From: Methanosarcina acetivorans C2A
GTDB lineage: Archaea > Halobacteriota > Methanosarcinia > Methanosarcinales > Methanosarcinaceae
Direction of reading: 5' to 3'
Assembly (NCBI RefSeq): GCF_000007345.1
Contig: NC_003552.1
Location: 310,001 to 374,000, forward strand
DNA length: 64,000 nt
The notes under the pieces are model-generated. The model was not told the origin of the DNA. It did not search any database and was given only the letters and a program-made list of their open reading frames with translations. A program made the translations under genes and the position numbers. Of this stretch, positions 28,264 to 36,619 are shown in pieces; positions within the stretch are counted from its first letter, which is position 1, and each line of letters starts with the position of its first letter.

Positions 28264-29082
28264 ATGAAAGCCAAAAACCGAAAAACCCGTAAATTCGAGC
28301 CTCTGACTTTCGTCTTCTCCTTTTTATTGCTGGTACTTTTTCTTTTTATTTTCCTGACTCTTTCAAACATGATCTTCGAGCAAATAACGGAGGACTTTTC
28401 AGGCCTGGTAAAAGCCGCAGGAAACCGGTCGGTGATCAGTTCGATTTTCCTCTCTCTATATGCGGGTTTTCTTGCAACCCTTCTTGCTCTTCTCCTGGGA
28501 GCCCCTACAGGTTACATTCTTGCAAGGTTTGATTTTCCGGGGAAAAGGCTGGTCGAGAGCATAATTGATGTACCGGTTGTAGTCCCGCACACGGTTGCAG
28601 GGATCGCCCTCCTCACTGTTTTCGGGTCAAGGGGACTTATCGGCGAGCCCCTTGAATCCTATATCCAGTTTCGCGATGCTCTTCCGGGAATTGTTGTCGC
28701 AATGCTTTTCGTGTCCATGCCCTATCTGGCAAATTCTGCAAGGGAAGGCTTCAAAAGTGTGGACCCGAGGCTTGAAAATGCAGCTCGTTCTCTGGGAGCT
28801 CCTCTCTGGAAAGCCTTTTTCTTTGTAACCCTCCCGCTTTCGGCAAGGTATCTCTTAATAGGTTCGGTCATGACCTGGGCAAGGGCTATAAGTGAGTTTG
28901 GGGCAGTTGTGATTCTTGCCTACTACCCGATGGTAGGACCTACGCTTATCTATGATCGTTTTATTTCTTACGGGCTCTCAGCGTCCAGACCTATAGCCGT
29001 ACTGCTCATCCTGGTTACGCTTTCTATATTCCTTGTAATAAGAACCCTTTCCGCAGGCTGGAGTATATATGATAGAGATTGA
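28264..29082 (+). CDS. modB: Molybdate/tungstate ABC permease (ModB/WtpB)
   Basis: A 272-residue membrane permease with six helices and the cytoplasmic EAA-type loop ENAARSLGAPLWKAFFFVTLP that contacts the ATPase. The start lies after a weak ribosome site (AAAAAGGTATAAG). The stop overlaps modC by 14 bases. The helices and loop are those of the M. acetivorans molybdate/tungstate transporter as I recall it. Confidence 0.94.
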   Translation: MKAKNRKTRKFEPLTFVFSFLLLVLFLFIFLTLSNMIFEQITEDFSGLVKAAGNRSVISSIFLSLYAGFLATLLALLLGAPTGYILARFDFPGKRLVESIIDVPVVVPHTVAGIALLTVFGSRGLIGEPLESYIQFRDALPGIVVAMLFVSMPYLANSAREGFKSVDPRLENAARSLGAPLWKAFFFVTLPLSARYLLIGSVMTWARAISEFGAVVILAYYPMVGPTLIYDRFISYGLSASRPIAVLLILVTLSIFLVIRTLSAGWSIYDRD

Positions 29083-30115
29083 ATCCCTCTCCCGGAAATG
29101 GAAGAACTTTTCCCTGGATAACCTTAGCCTGAAAGTTGAATCCGGAGAGTATTTTGTGATCCTCGGCCCTACGGGAGCCGGAAAAACCCTTTTCCTCGAA
29201 CTGATCGCAGGTTTTCATGTCCCTGATTCGGGAAGGATCCTGCTTGACGGAAAAGATGTAACTGACCTCTCCCCGGAAAAACACGACATTGCTTTCGTGT
29301 ACCAGAATTATTCGCTTTTTCCTCATATGAACGTGAAAAAGAATCTCGAGTTCGGGATGCGGATGAAAAAAATAAAAGACCCGAAAAGGGTTCTGGATAC
29401 TGCCCGGGACCTGAAAATCGAGCATCTTCTTGACCGAAACCCCCTGACGCTTTCCGGAGGAGAACAGCAAAGAGTTGCCCTTGCAAGAGCCCTTGTTACC
29501 AACCCTAAAATTCTGCTTCTGGACGAACCTCTGAGTGCGCTTGATCCCCGTACGCAGGAAAATGCCAGGGAGATGCTTTCGGTTCTCCATAAAAAAAATA
29601 AACTGACTGTGCTGCATATTACTCATGACCAGACTGAAGCCCGCATAATGGCTGACAGGATCGCAGTCGTAATGGACGGAAAACTTATACAGGTAGGGAA
29701 GCCTGAAGAGATTTTTGAAAAACCTGTTGAAGGCCGGGTGGCCAGTTTCGTAGGGTTTGAGAATGTGCTGAAAGGCAGGGTTATCTCTGCCGAACAGGGG
29801 CTACTCCGGATCAGGGTCGGGGAAGTAGTGATCGATGCTGCAGGGGATATGGAGGTCGGAGACCAGGTCTATGCTTTTCTGAGGCCTGAAAACATAGCTT
29901 TAAGTAAAAGCTCCACGCAATCCAGCATCAGAAACTCTCTGCAGGGCAGGGTTACGGAAGCCTGGGTACTTGGAGCTCTTGTGCGGGTGAAAGTCGATTG
30001 TGGGGTTCCCCTGAACGTCCTCATAACCCGGCGGTCGGCAGAAGAAATGGAGCTCTCTCCGGGGGTCCAGATCTATGCCCGGTTCAAGGCAAGTTCTGTC
30101 CATGTACTCCGTTGA
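29069..30115 (+). CDS. modC: Molybdate/tungstate ABC ATPase (ModC/WtpC) with regulatory domain
   Basis: A 348-residue ATPase. Nucleotide-binding elements: Walker A GPTGAGKT (about residues 33-40), signature LSGGEQQR, Walker B ILLLDEP and the switch His in HITHD. Residues from about 232 onward form a mop/TOBE-type regulatory domain (FVGFENVLKGRV, VYAFLRPENI, GALVRVKVDCG). In the studied M. acetivorans transporter this domain binds oxyanion and inhibits transport from the inside. The sequence matches that protein as far as I remember. Confidence 0.95.
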   Translation: MIEIESLSRKWKNFSLDNLSLKVESGEYFVILGPTGAGKTLFLELIAGFHVPDSGRILLDGKDVTDLSPEKHDIAFVYQNYSLFPHMNVKKNLEFGMRMKKIKDPKRVLDTARDLKIEHLLDRNPLTLSGGEQQRVALARALVTNPKILLLDEPLSALDPRTQENAREMLSVLHKKNKLTVLHITHDQTEARIMADRIAVVMDGKLIQVGKPEEIFEKPVEGRVASFVGFENVLKGRVISAEQGLLRIRVGEVVIDAAGDMEVGDQVYAFLRPENIALSKSSTQSSIRNSLQGRVTEAWVLGALVRVKVDCGVPLNVLITRRSAEEMELSPGVQIYARFKASSVHVLR

Positions 30116-30129
30116 AAAGGTGAAGGTCT

Positions 30130-30717
30130 GTGAAAGCGAAAACAAAGCTCTGGTTTACTGAAGATGGAAGAACGGTTATGGGTGCTGGCAGAGCCGAGTT
30201 GCTGAAAACAATTGATGAGGAAAAATCCCTTCGGAAAGCCTGCCAGAAACTCGGAATCTCGTACAAGCACGCCTGGATGATGCTTAAAAAAATGAATGAA
30301 GCTCTCGGCGAGCCGGCAGTAATTACTGTTCGAGGGGGGAAGGATCAGGGTACCTTCCTGACCGACCTCGGAAGAAAACTGCTGGCTGAATACGACGCGA
30401 ACAAAAAACTAATTTATGAAGCCGTAGAAGACGAAACCTCCTGGGAAAATGTGGGTTTCAAACTTTCAGCCCGAAACAAGCTTCCAGGAAAAGTACTTAA
30501 TGTAGAGAAAAGCGGGCTAGTCTCCAAGATCACTATCGAACTGGAACCTTCAGTCCTGACCTCCGTAGTTACGGAAGAGGCAGTGGAAAAGCTTGATGTA
30601 AAGCCCGGAGACCGGATTTATGCGGTCATAAAGTCCACTGAGGTAATGGTAGCAAAAGCTGTCAGGGAAAAAGAGTCCGTAAATCCGGGTTTGAAAAAGT
30701 CCGGTCCCTCAGACTGA
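30130..30717 (+). CDS. modE: ModE-type molybdate-responsive regulator
   Basis: A 195-residue regulator starting at GTG, preceded by AAAAGGTGAAGG. The N-terminal winged helix (TVMGAGRAELLKTIDEEKSLRKACQKLGISYKHAWMMLKKM) is the ModE/LysR-like DNA-binding domain. Residues from about 115 form one mop/TOBE domain (LSARNKLPGKVLNVEK...DRIYAVIKSTEVMVAKA) expected to bind molybdate. E. coli ModE has two mop domains, so this shorter form has one. It is in the same transcript as modABC, separated from modC by 14 bases, and likely controls that operon and perhaps the fmd genes. Confidence 0.92.
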   Translation: MKAKTKLWFTEDGRTVMGAGRAELLKTIDEEKSLRKACQKLGISYKHAWMMLKKMNEALGEPAVITVRGGKDQGTFLTDLGRKLLAEYDANKKLIYEAVEDETSWENVGFKLSARNKLPGKVLNVEKSGLVSKITIELEPSVLTSVVTEEAVEKLDVKPGDRIYAVIKSTEVMVAKAVREKESVNPGLKKSGPSD

Positions 30718-30776
30718 ATATTTCTCTTTATATCCTGTATACTTTTGATCTGTACTCAGGTAACAAAAATTTGTGG

Positions 30777-30800
30777 TTAAGATCTTTAGTTTAAGATCTT
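30777..30800. repeat. Twin TTAAGATCTT repeats
   Basis: The 10-mer TTAAGATCTT occurs at 30777-30786 and 30791-30800 (14-bp spacing), each containing the palindrome AAGATCTT, between modE and the convergent COG1361-type gene. It could be part of a terminator or a protein site. Confidence 0.4.
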
Positions 30801-30888
30801 CAATCAAAAAGGGACTGTGTGCCTGTAAGAATTATATTTACAAGCACTTTTCCTTGATTTTTTTAGTTTTTCATTTTCCCTTTTTATT

Positions 30889-31950
30889 TCAGTCCTTCTG
30901 CTGTTTCTTCCTGAAAAGGACGAAGCAGGCAGCAAGAACCATGAATACAACACCGGTTCCAAGCTGGTATCCCGGAAGACCTTTTTCGGAAGCAAGGACT
31001 TCGGTGTTGATCTTTATGCTGTCTGAGACCTGGTCGTGCCCGTCAACGTCTTCATAGAGGATCTCGCTGTTAAGGGAATATGGTTTGGGGGTTGCATCCT
31101 CGTCCACATCCATGTCAAAAATGGCAACAGCGTTTTTTCCCGGGTTCAGGGTTCCAAGGTAAGCCTGGTCATCGGTCGTACTGAAGGGATCTCCTGCACT
31201 GACTCTGACGGTTGCGTCCTTTGCAGGTTCTTCTCCCGTGTTCTTGTATGTAACATAGAGTAGTCCGCCTTCATCCGGGTAGAGGTCTCCTTTCACTTCA
31301 GTAACTTCAAAGTAAGGCTCTTTTTTGACCTGTACCTCTATAGTCTGGGTCTGGGTCTTGTTTTCGTACCAGATGCCTACTTCCTTGTTTGTCACAAGTC
31401 CAACAGTACTGTCAAAATCATCCCCGCCTACCTGCACATTGTTCTGGTACATATATGTAAGTTCAAGGGTTAAGGGATAAGTTCCGGCTGTGGCGTTCTT
31501 GTTAATCTCAATGGTGAATTTTGTCGGGCTTGAGCTCTGCTTGCCCTGTTTGAGGGTGCCTGCTTCCTGGGGTCCGGATTTCACCTTGACATTCGGGTCG
31601 TCTGATTTGAGGGTTGCAAGGATACCCACTGCCGTTACAGCCTGTGCTTCGTACTGCATTTCAGCCTGCTGAAGCATCTCCTCTGTATAGTCTCCCAGGT
31701 CTACGTCACTTTCGGATTTAAATCCGGTGACTGCTCCTTTGTTCATCATATTAATGCTCAGAGTTACCGTATCTCCCCTTGAATATTCGTTGTCTCCAAC
31801 GAGTGTTGCGGTAAGGTCAGGTCCTCCGTAGACGGTGTAATAGTTCTCACTGATATCGAAATTCTCGGGAAAAGCTGCCTGTACGGGCAGGGCAGCGGAG
31901 CAAAGAATCAGAAGGGCTGTGATTGTAGTAAAAAGTCCATTTTTATTCAT
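30889..31950 (-). CDS. NEW3/COG1361-type secreted membrane-anchored protein
   Basis: A 353-residue protein: signal peptide (LFTTITALLILCSAALPVQA), two large extracellular CARDB/NEW3-like beta domains with the pattern 'RGDTVTLSINMMNKG' and 'GLLYVTYKNTGEEPAKDATVRVS', and a C-terminal membrane anchor (LGTGVVFMVLAACFVLF) followed by basic residues. I use the ATG at 31950; the frame is open upstream but overlaps the previous gene more. The gene overlaps its upstream neighbour by 8 bases. Such proteins accompany RND exporters in Methanosarcina and may act as extracytoplasmic partners. It is paralogous to the next gene upstream. Confidence 0.82.
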   Translation of the reverse strand: MNKNGLFTTITALLILCSAALPVQAAFPENFDISENYYTVYGGPDLTATLVGDNEYSRGDTVTLSINMMNKGAVTGFKSESDVDLGDYTEEMLQQAEMQYEAQAVTAVGILATLKSDDPNVKVKSGPQEAGTLKQGKQSSSPTKFTIEINKNATAGTYPLTLELTYMYQNNVQVGGDDFDSTVGLVTNKEVGIWYENKTQTQTIEVQVKKEPYFEVTEVKGDLYPDEGGLLYVTYKNTGEEPAKDATVRVSAGDPFSTTDDQAYLGTLNPGKNAVAIFDMDVDEDATPKPYSLNSEILYEDVDGHDQVSDSIKINTEVLASEKGLPGYQLGTGVVFMVLAACFVLFRKKQQKD

Positions 31951-33088
31951 TCTCATCACCTGACGCGTTCTCATCATCATTCTTGTTTCTTTTCCGGTGC
32001 ATATTTACGATCTGGTAAAGGGCGATAAGGATAATCAGTATAATTGCTATGCCTGTTGTGCTGATCTTTTTCTCAGCAGCTTCAAGAGGCACGTGTACTT
32101 TCAGGTTATCTGAAAAGGCGGTTTCTCCGTCTTCATCAACGTATTTTATTTCGCTATCTATTCCATAGTTTTTTACGGTAGCGTCTCTGGTTGCAGCGAT
32201 TTCGAAGCTGGCAGTCTTATTCTCTCCGGGTCCTATGTCGCCGAGTCTAACTATGGACTTCTCCGTGCTCAGGGGTGTCATCACGATTATTCGGGCCATT
32301 GTGTCCTGTGCTACACTTTCTCTTGTATTCGTATAGGTGACCTCAATGACTCTATTCTCTCCCTGTTTGAGGGTGCCTTTAACCTCTGCCACCTCTAATT
32401 TCGGTTCGCTTTTTATGGAAACGGGTATTTTGAGCGTCTCTGTTTTTGTCTTGTATTCTCTGGTATATTCCGTGTCCGTAAGCCCCAGGTTTGCTACTGC
32501 CCCGGTTGCAGTCCGGACATTCGCCTGGTAGTCATAGCTTACCGGCAGGAGGAGTACATAATTCCCGGCAGGAGTATCACTGTCGACACTTATGGTGTAT
32601 TGGAGGTTTGCGGTATGTCCGGTTTCAAGCTCTTCCACATTCTGGACATTGGTTGTGGATTCAACCTCAATGTACTCTGTTTCGGAAACAAGGTAGGCAT
32701 TGATGTTTTTTGCCGTTGTGCATTCTTTTTCTTCTTCCATCTCCTCCCCTGCAAGCAGCTCTTCAGAGGAATCACTAACCCAGGTCTGATTTACGTTCAG
32801 CCTCTGAAAACTTTCAACCACTCCCTTATTTACAATTTTGATCTGCAGGGCTGCAGTCTCTCCCCTGCTTAACTCGGGATCTCCTGTGACTGATGCCTGC
32901 AGAACAGGCTCTCCGTAACTCCTGTAATAGTCTACGGTGTACCCATAGTCAGGAATAATGAAGTTTGTTTCATCATCATCCTCTCCGAAGGCTGGGAATG
33001 CAGTGGTTGAGACTATTAACAGGATTAATACAAATATGGAAGTTTTTCTCAGTATTTTCTGTCTGGTTTTTCCGGGTGCTTGAATCAT
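31943..33088 (-). CDS. NEW3/COG1361-type secreted membrane-anchored protein, second paralogue
   Basis: A 381-residue paralogue of its downstream neighbour with the same plan: signal peptide (SIFVLILLIVSTTAFPAFG), repeated Ig-like beta domains (RGETAALQIKIVNKGVV; NRVIEVTYTNTRESVAQDTMARI), and a C-terminal helix (ISTTGIAIILIILIALYQIV) ending in a charged tail. It overlaps the exporter gene by four bases (ATGA). The Glu-rich stretch after residue 110 (EEMEEEKE) is a low-complexity insert. Location and shared operon imply function with the RND protein. Confidence 0.82.
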   Translation of the reverse strand: MIQAPGKTRQKILRKTSIFVLILLIVSTTAFPAFGEDDDETNFIIPDYGYTVDYYRSYGEPVLQASVTGDPELSRGETAALQIKIVNKGVVESFQRLNVNQTWVSDSSEELLAGEEMEEEKECTTAKNINAYLVSETEYIEVESTTNVQNVEELETGHTANLQYTISVDSDTPAGNYVLLLPVSYDYQANVRTATGAVANLGLTDTEYTREYKTKTETLKIPVSIKSEPKLEVAEVKGTLKQGENRVIEVTYTNTRESVAQDTMARIIVMTPLSTEKSIVRLGDIGPGENKTASFEIAATRDATVKNYGIDSEIKYVDEDGETAFSDNLKVHVPLEAAEKKISTTGIAIILIILIALYQIVNMHRKRNKNDDENASGDENE

Positions 33089-35436
33089 ATTTCTGCCCCC
33101 TGAATTTGTTTTTTTGTCTCTTTTTCTGCCGTCGTGGCTCCTCTTCTCCTGTCTCTCCAGGTATCAAGCAGGACTATAAGCGGCGGGAAGACCACAAAGG
33201 TTGCCAGGAGAGCCAGGAGGACATCTATGACCGTAACTTTTCCGAAATTGCTGATCATCGGGAAGGGGGACGCGACCAGGGCCAGGAACCCAAACACGGT
33301 GGTGGCTCCTGAGGCAATGATTGCAGTTCCTATTTTGGAACTGGTCATATGGATCGCTTCCATAGGACTTGCTCCTGCATCCTTTTCTTCAAAGTAGCGT
33401 TCCATCATGAGGATGGCATACTCGGAACCCACCCCAAGAATCAGAGCCCCAAGGGTTGCTGTCATGGGTGTGTACTCGATGTTCAGGTAGTACATGACTC
33501 CGCCTGACCAGCCGATAACTATGAACATGGGAATGATAGGGACTATTGCCTTCAGCCAGTCCCTGTAAACTACATAAAGCCCTGCTAGCACAAGGGCAAG
33601 CCCGAGGAAAGTCATCGCTACTCTCCCGCTGGTAAGGGCGGTAATGACCTCCGTAAATACAACGTTATTCCCGGTAATCGTGACCGTCGTGCCCGGAGGG
33701 GCTGGCATCCACTGCATGTCCTGCTTGACAACATCTGTCAGTTCCTGGATTCCTGTAACCTTAATATCCGAAACCGCATTTCCTATGTTGAAGTTCAGGA
33801 GGAGCATGTTCTTTCCGTACATGTAGCGCTCTTTCTGCGCTTCCGGGATCTCGGCATATATATCTTCTATTTCCTGACTGGTGTCGGGAATTGTGCCTCC
33901 GTTCTTTTCCTTTACCAGGGATACGATGCTTGATGCGCTGTAAATATATTTTCTGCCTTCAACTTCATGCTCAGAAAACTGGTCCATCCATTTCAGGACA
34001 TCCGGGTTGGCGGTATCTTCAACCTTGATAATAAGGTTTAATTCATCAGTTCCGCCCATGATATCTCCCATATGCTGGAGATCTACAAGGGCAGGCATGT
34101 CCTGCGGCACGAAGGTCTCGACATCAGTTTGAATAGCTACGGATTGATCAGCATAAAGACCCCCAAGACAGAGCAAGCCCGCAATCCCTAATACAATAAT
34201 ATCGTATCTGATCGTCAAGTCCGTAGTTTTCTGGAGAAGTATCTCTTTGCTGTTTCCTGTTCTCTTTTTTTCCAGCTTCTCCTTTTTCCCCAACCCTGCC
34301 GGTTTTATCCTCTGAGCAACTTTCCTCAAAGGATTTTTTTCTGAATATTTGTCAAAGAGCGAGACTGTTACGACTCCTACAAATATGGACGAGAGGTAAC
34401 ACATAATAATGCCTATCAAGAGCAGTTTTCCAAAGTCCCGAATCATTGGCACCGAGGATGTAAAAAGCGAAATAAACCCGAGTCCTGTCATCCCCAGGGC
34501 TATTAAGACCGCAGGTCCGGTATTCTTTATGGTTTCCACAACTGCTCTTCTTTTACCCTCGTTTTTGTGCAGTTCTTCTTCGAGTCTGTTGTGGAACTGA
34601 ATGGCATAGTCTATCCCTACGCCTATGAGGATGGGGAATGCAGCCATGGAAACCATGGAAAGAGGAATCCCTATGTATCCCATGGCTCCGAAGGTGTAAA
34701 CGATCCCCAGGAGAACCACCGGCAGAGGAAGAAGTCCCCAGCGGACGTGCCTGAATACGAAAAACAGTACAATGACCATGAAAATGCCGGAAAGCCCCAG
34801 CAGTACGCCCATACTTGAATTCATCTCAGCATTCATGTTGACCATGAAAGCCGGATCACCTGTGACGATAATGTTGTAAGAAGGTGGAAATTCAGCAAAT
34901 GAAACTGCATCTTCAGTAGCATGAAGGATATCTTCCTGTGCAGTATCACTGGCGGAGCCGGCCATAACCACCGAGATCAGCATGTGTGTATTGTCAGGGA
35001 TGAGCTGGCTGAAGACATCAGGGTTCTGGTCTATTATGGCCCCGATTTCCTCATCGGTTTCAGGAATCACGTATCTTCCTGTCATCTGGTAATTGACCGT
35101 TTTAATCAGGGAAGCAGGGCTTGTGGTCTCTATGACCCCCTCCGTGGACTGGAGCTGATGGTCGAGCCTGTCTACGGCTTCCATCAGTTCAGCGTTTTTT
35201 ACCTCATTCCCCTCTACCATCACCACAATCGACTGTGTCTGGAATATTTTTTGATAAAGGTGATCATAGTCCTGATAGAGAGGGGAGTCTTTCCCTACAA
35301 AGGTCTCTGTCCCTGAAGCCATCTCTATTTTCTGTGCACCCTGCATTGAGATGACTATAAACAGGAAAGCTACCAGGAGTATGGAAAAACGGTTATTCTG
35401 AATAAAAAATCCCAGTTTTTCAAAAGCATTTTTAAT
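33085..35436 (-). CDS. RND superfamily (MMPL/HAE3) exporter, apparently with non-ATG start
   Basis: A large RND permease, 753 residues from the first ATG (35346). It has two halves, each with a big extracellular loop and a bundle of helices: SMGVLLGLSGIFMVIVLFFVFRHVRW..., then AMTFLGLALVLAGLYVVYRDWLKAIVPIIP.... The typical internal repeat GVGIDYAIQFHNRLEEEL / GVGSEYAILMMERYFEEK is present. The first ATG lies after transmembrane helix 1. The same frame continues upstream and reads NRFSILLVAFLFIVISM, a proper helix 1, to an ATT at 35434-35436 with GAGGGGA 7 bases upstream. No ATG, GTG or TTG exists in that extension. I therefore give the extended range; the start is inferred. The substrate is unknown. 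Confidence 0.75.
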   Translation of the reverse strand: MKNAFEKLGFFIQNNRFSILLVAFLFIVISMQGAQKIEMASGTETFVGKDSPLYQDYDHLYQKIFQTQSIVVMVEGNEVKNAELMEAVDRLDHQLQSTEGVIETTSPASLIKTVNYQMTGRYVIPETDEEIGAIIDQNPDVFSQLIPDNTHMLISVVMAGSASDTAQEDILHATEDAVSFAEFPPSYNIIVTGDPAFMVNMNAEMNSSMGVLLGLSGIFMVIVLFFVFRHVRWGLLPLPVVLLGIVYTFGAMGYIGIPLSMVSMAAFPILIGVGIDYAIQFHNRLEEELHKNEGKRRAVVETIKNTGPAVLIALGMTGLGFISLFTSSVPMIRDFGKLLLIGIIMCYLSSIFVGVVTVSLFDKYSEKNPLRKVAQRIKPAGLGKKEKLEKKRTGNSKEILLQKTTDLTIRYDIIVLGIAGLLCLGGLYADQSVAIQTDVETFVPQDMPALVDLQHMGDIMGGTDELNLIIKVEDTANPDVLKWMDQFSEHEVEGRKYIYSASSIVSLVKEKNGGTIPDTSQEIEDIYAEIPEAQKERYMYGKNMLLLNFNIGNAVSDIKVTGIQELTDVVKQDMQWMPAPPGTTVTITGNNVVFTEVITALTSGRVAMTFLGLALVLAGLYVVYRDWLKAIVPIIPMFIVIGWSGGVMYYLNIEYTPMTATLGALILGVGSEYAILMMERYFEEKDAGASPMEAIHMTSSKIGTAIIASGATTVFGFLALVASPFPMISNFGKVTVIDVLLALLATFVVFPPLIVLLDTWRDRRRGATTAEKETKKQIQGAEI

Positions 35437-35658
35437 AGCGGATTCCCCTCATAATTTTTAATATGAAGTACAATTTTGGGCCCTTGATGCATATCCTGAA
35501 CGGCAGTTCTCCCTTCTGGCAGGAGATTTGCCTTTCAAGGCTTATTAACTACCTCTCAAGGCTTATTAATATCCATCTTTTTGTTTCTGTACTGTATGAA
35601 TAGTTATTTACTGTTCTCTATCTGTTTGGTATTATATGTAGAAAAGATTTAAATCTAT

Positions 35659-35677
35659 TGTTACTTTAGGGGTAACA
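35659..35677 (+). promoter_or_regulatory. Operator-like palindrome at the TrmB gene start
   Basis: TGTTAC-TTTAGGG-GTAACA, 6-bp perfect arms, ends one base before the start codon and covers the ribosome site. It fits an autoregulatory operator for the TrmB-type protein. Confidence 0.5.
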
Positions 35678-35678
35678 G

Positions 35679-36452
35679 ATGTTTTCGCCGCTTAATCCTC
35701 AGTTAATTCGCAATCTAGAGAAGTTAGGGCTGACTGAAAACGAGGCAAAAGCCTATGTCGGGGTTGTCAGTCTGAGAGAGGCTACAGCCCGGGAAGTCCA
35801 TGAACTTACGAATGTGCCGAGAGCCAAAATATACGAGGTCCTCAAAGTGCTGGCAAAGAAGGGCTATCTGGAAATCCGCCAGGGCTCTCCAACCTATTTC
35901 CGGGCTGTTGACCCCAAGCAGGTAATAGGCAAGATAAAAGACGAATTCATCAACTGTGCAATAGAAACGCTTGACCAGCTCAACGAGTTGAGTTACGAAC
36001 TTCCTAAAACCTCTCCTGTCTGGTGTATCCAGAGTGAGTGGGGTATTAAAAACAGGATCCGAGAAATTCTCAGCGGGGTCAAGGAAGAGCTGATTGTTTT
36101 TTCTTCCAGCCTGGAGTTCTTCCAGGAATTTGAGGCTGACCTTAAAAGATTGGAAAAAACCTGCCGTTTAACCCTTATTGTGAATGACCTTGAGAGGTTC
36201 GAATCCCTGCCCTTTGAGTTTAGAGTGCCTACAAAAGAGTTTGCGGACTTCATAAGTAATATTGTAATTGATGGGGTTCGGTACGACGAACAATTCTTTA
36301 TGATTGCGGATGGAAAGGAATCAATTGGAGTCCACAGTGCGGGAAACACAAAGGAAGCAGTCGTAATCAAGCTTCCACTGGTTTGTTACATGCAGAAAAT
36401 GATCTATGACAGAGTGCTTGAACCGAATTTTATTAAAAAGGAGCTTTCTTAA
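35679..36452 (+). CDS. TrmB-family transcriptional regulator
   Basis: A 257-residue regulator. Residues 8-80 form the winged helix (LEKLGLTENEAKAYVGVVSLREATAREVHELTNVPRAKIYEVLKVLAKKGYLEI) typical of TrmB, followed by a dimerising coiled helix and the C-terminal effector domain (IVFSSSLEFFQEF..., LIVNDLERF). It diverges from the RND operon and likely governs it. The palindrome at 35659-35677 touches its start. Confidence 0.88.
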   Translation: MFSPLNPQLIRNLEKLGLTENEAKAYVGVVSLREATAREVHELTNVPRAKIYEVLKVLAKKGYLEIRQGSPTYFRAVDPKQVIGKIKDEFINCAIETLDQLNELSYELPKTSPVWCIQSEWGIKNRIREILSGVKEELIVFSSSLEFFQEFEADLKRLEKTCRLTLIVNDLERFESLPFEFRVPTKEFADFISNIVIDGVRYDEQFFMIADGKESIGVHSAGNTKEAVVIKLPLVCYMQKMIYDRVLEPNFIKKELS

Positions 36453-36619
36453 TAAGGAGCGAAATTCTGTCTGAGAACCTTAACAGCTTGCATATTCCAA
36501 GAAGTTCTACTTTCGGATACTATTGATTTGTATTATTAATTGGTCTTTGTATTATTATTTGGTCTGATATGAATTTGGCTACTATTAATATGATCTAATA
36601 TGAATTTTACATTACATTA

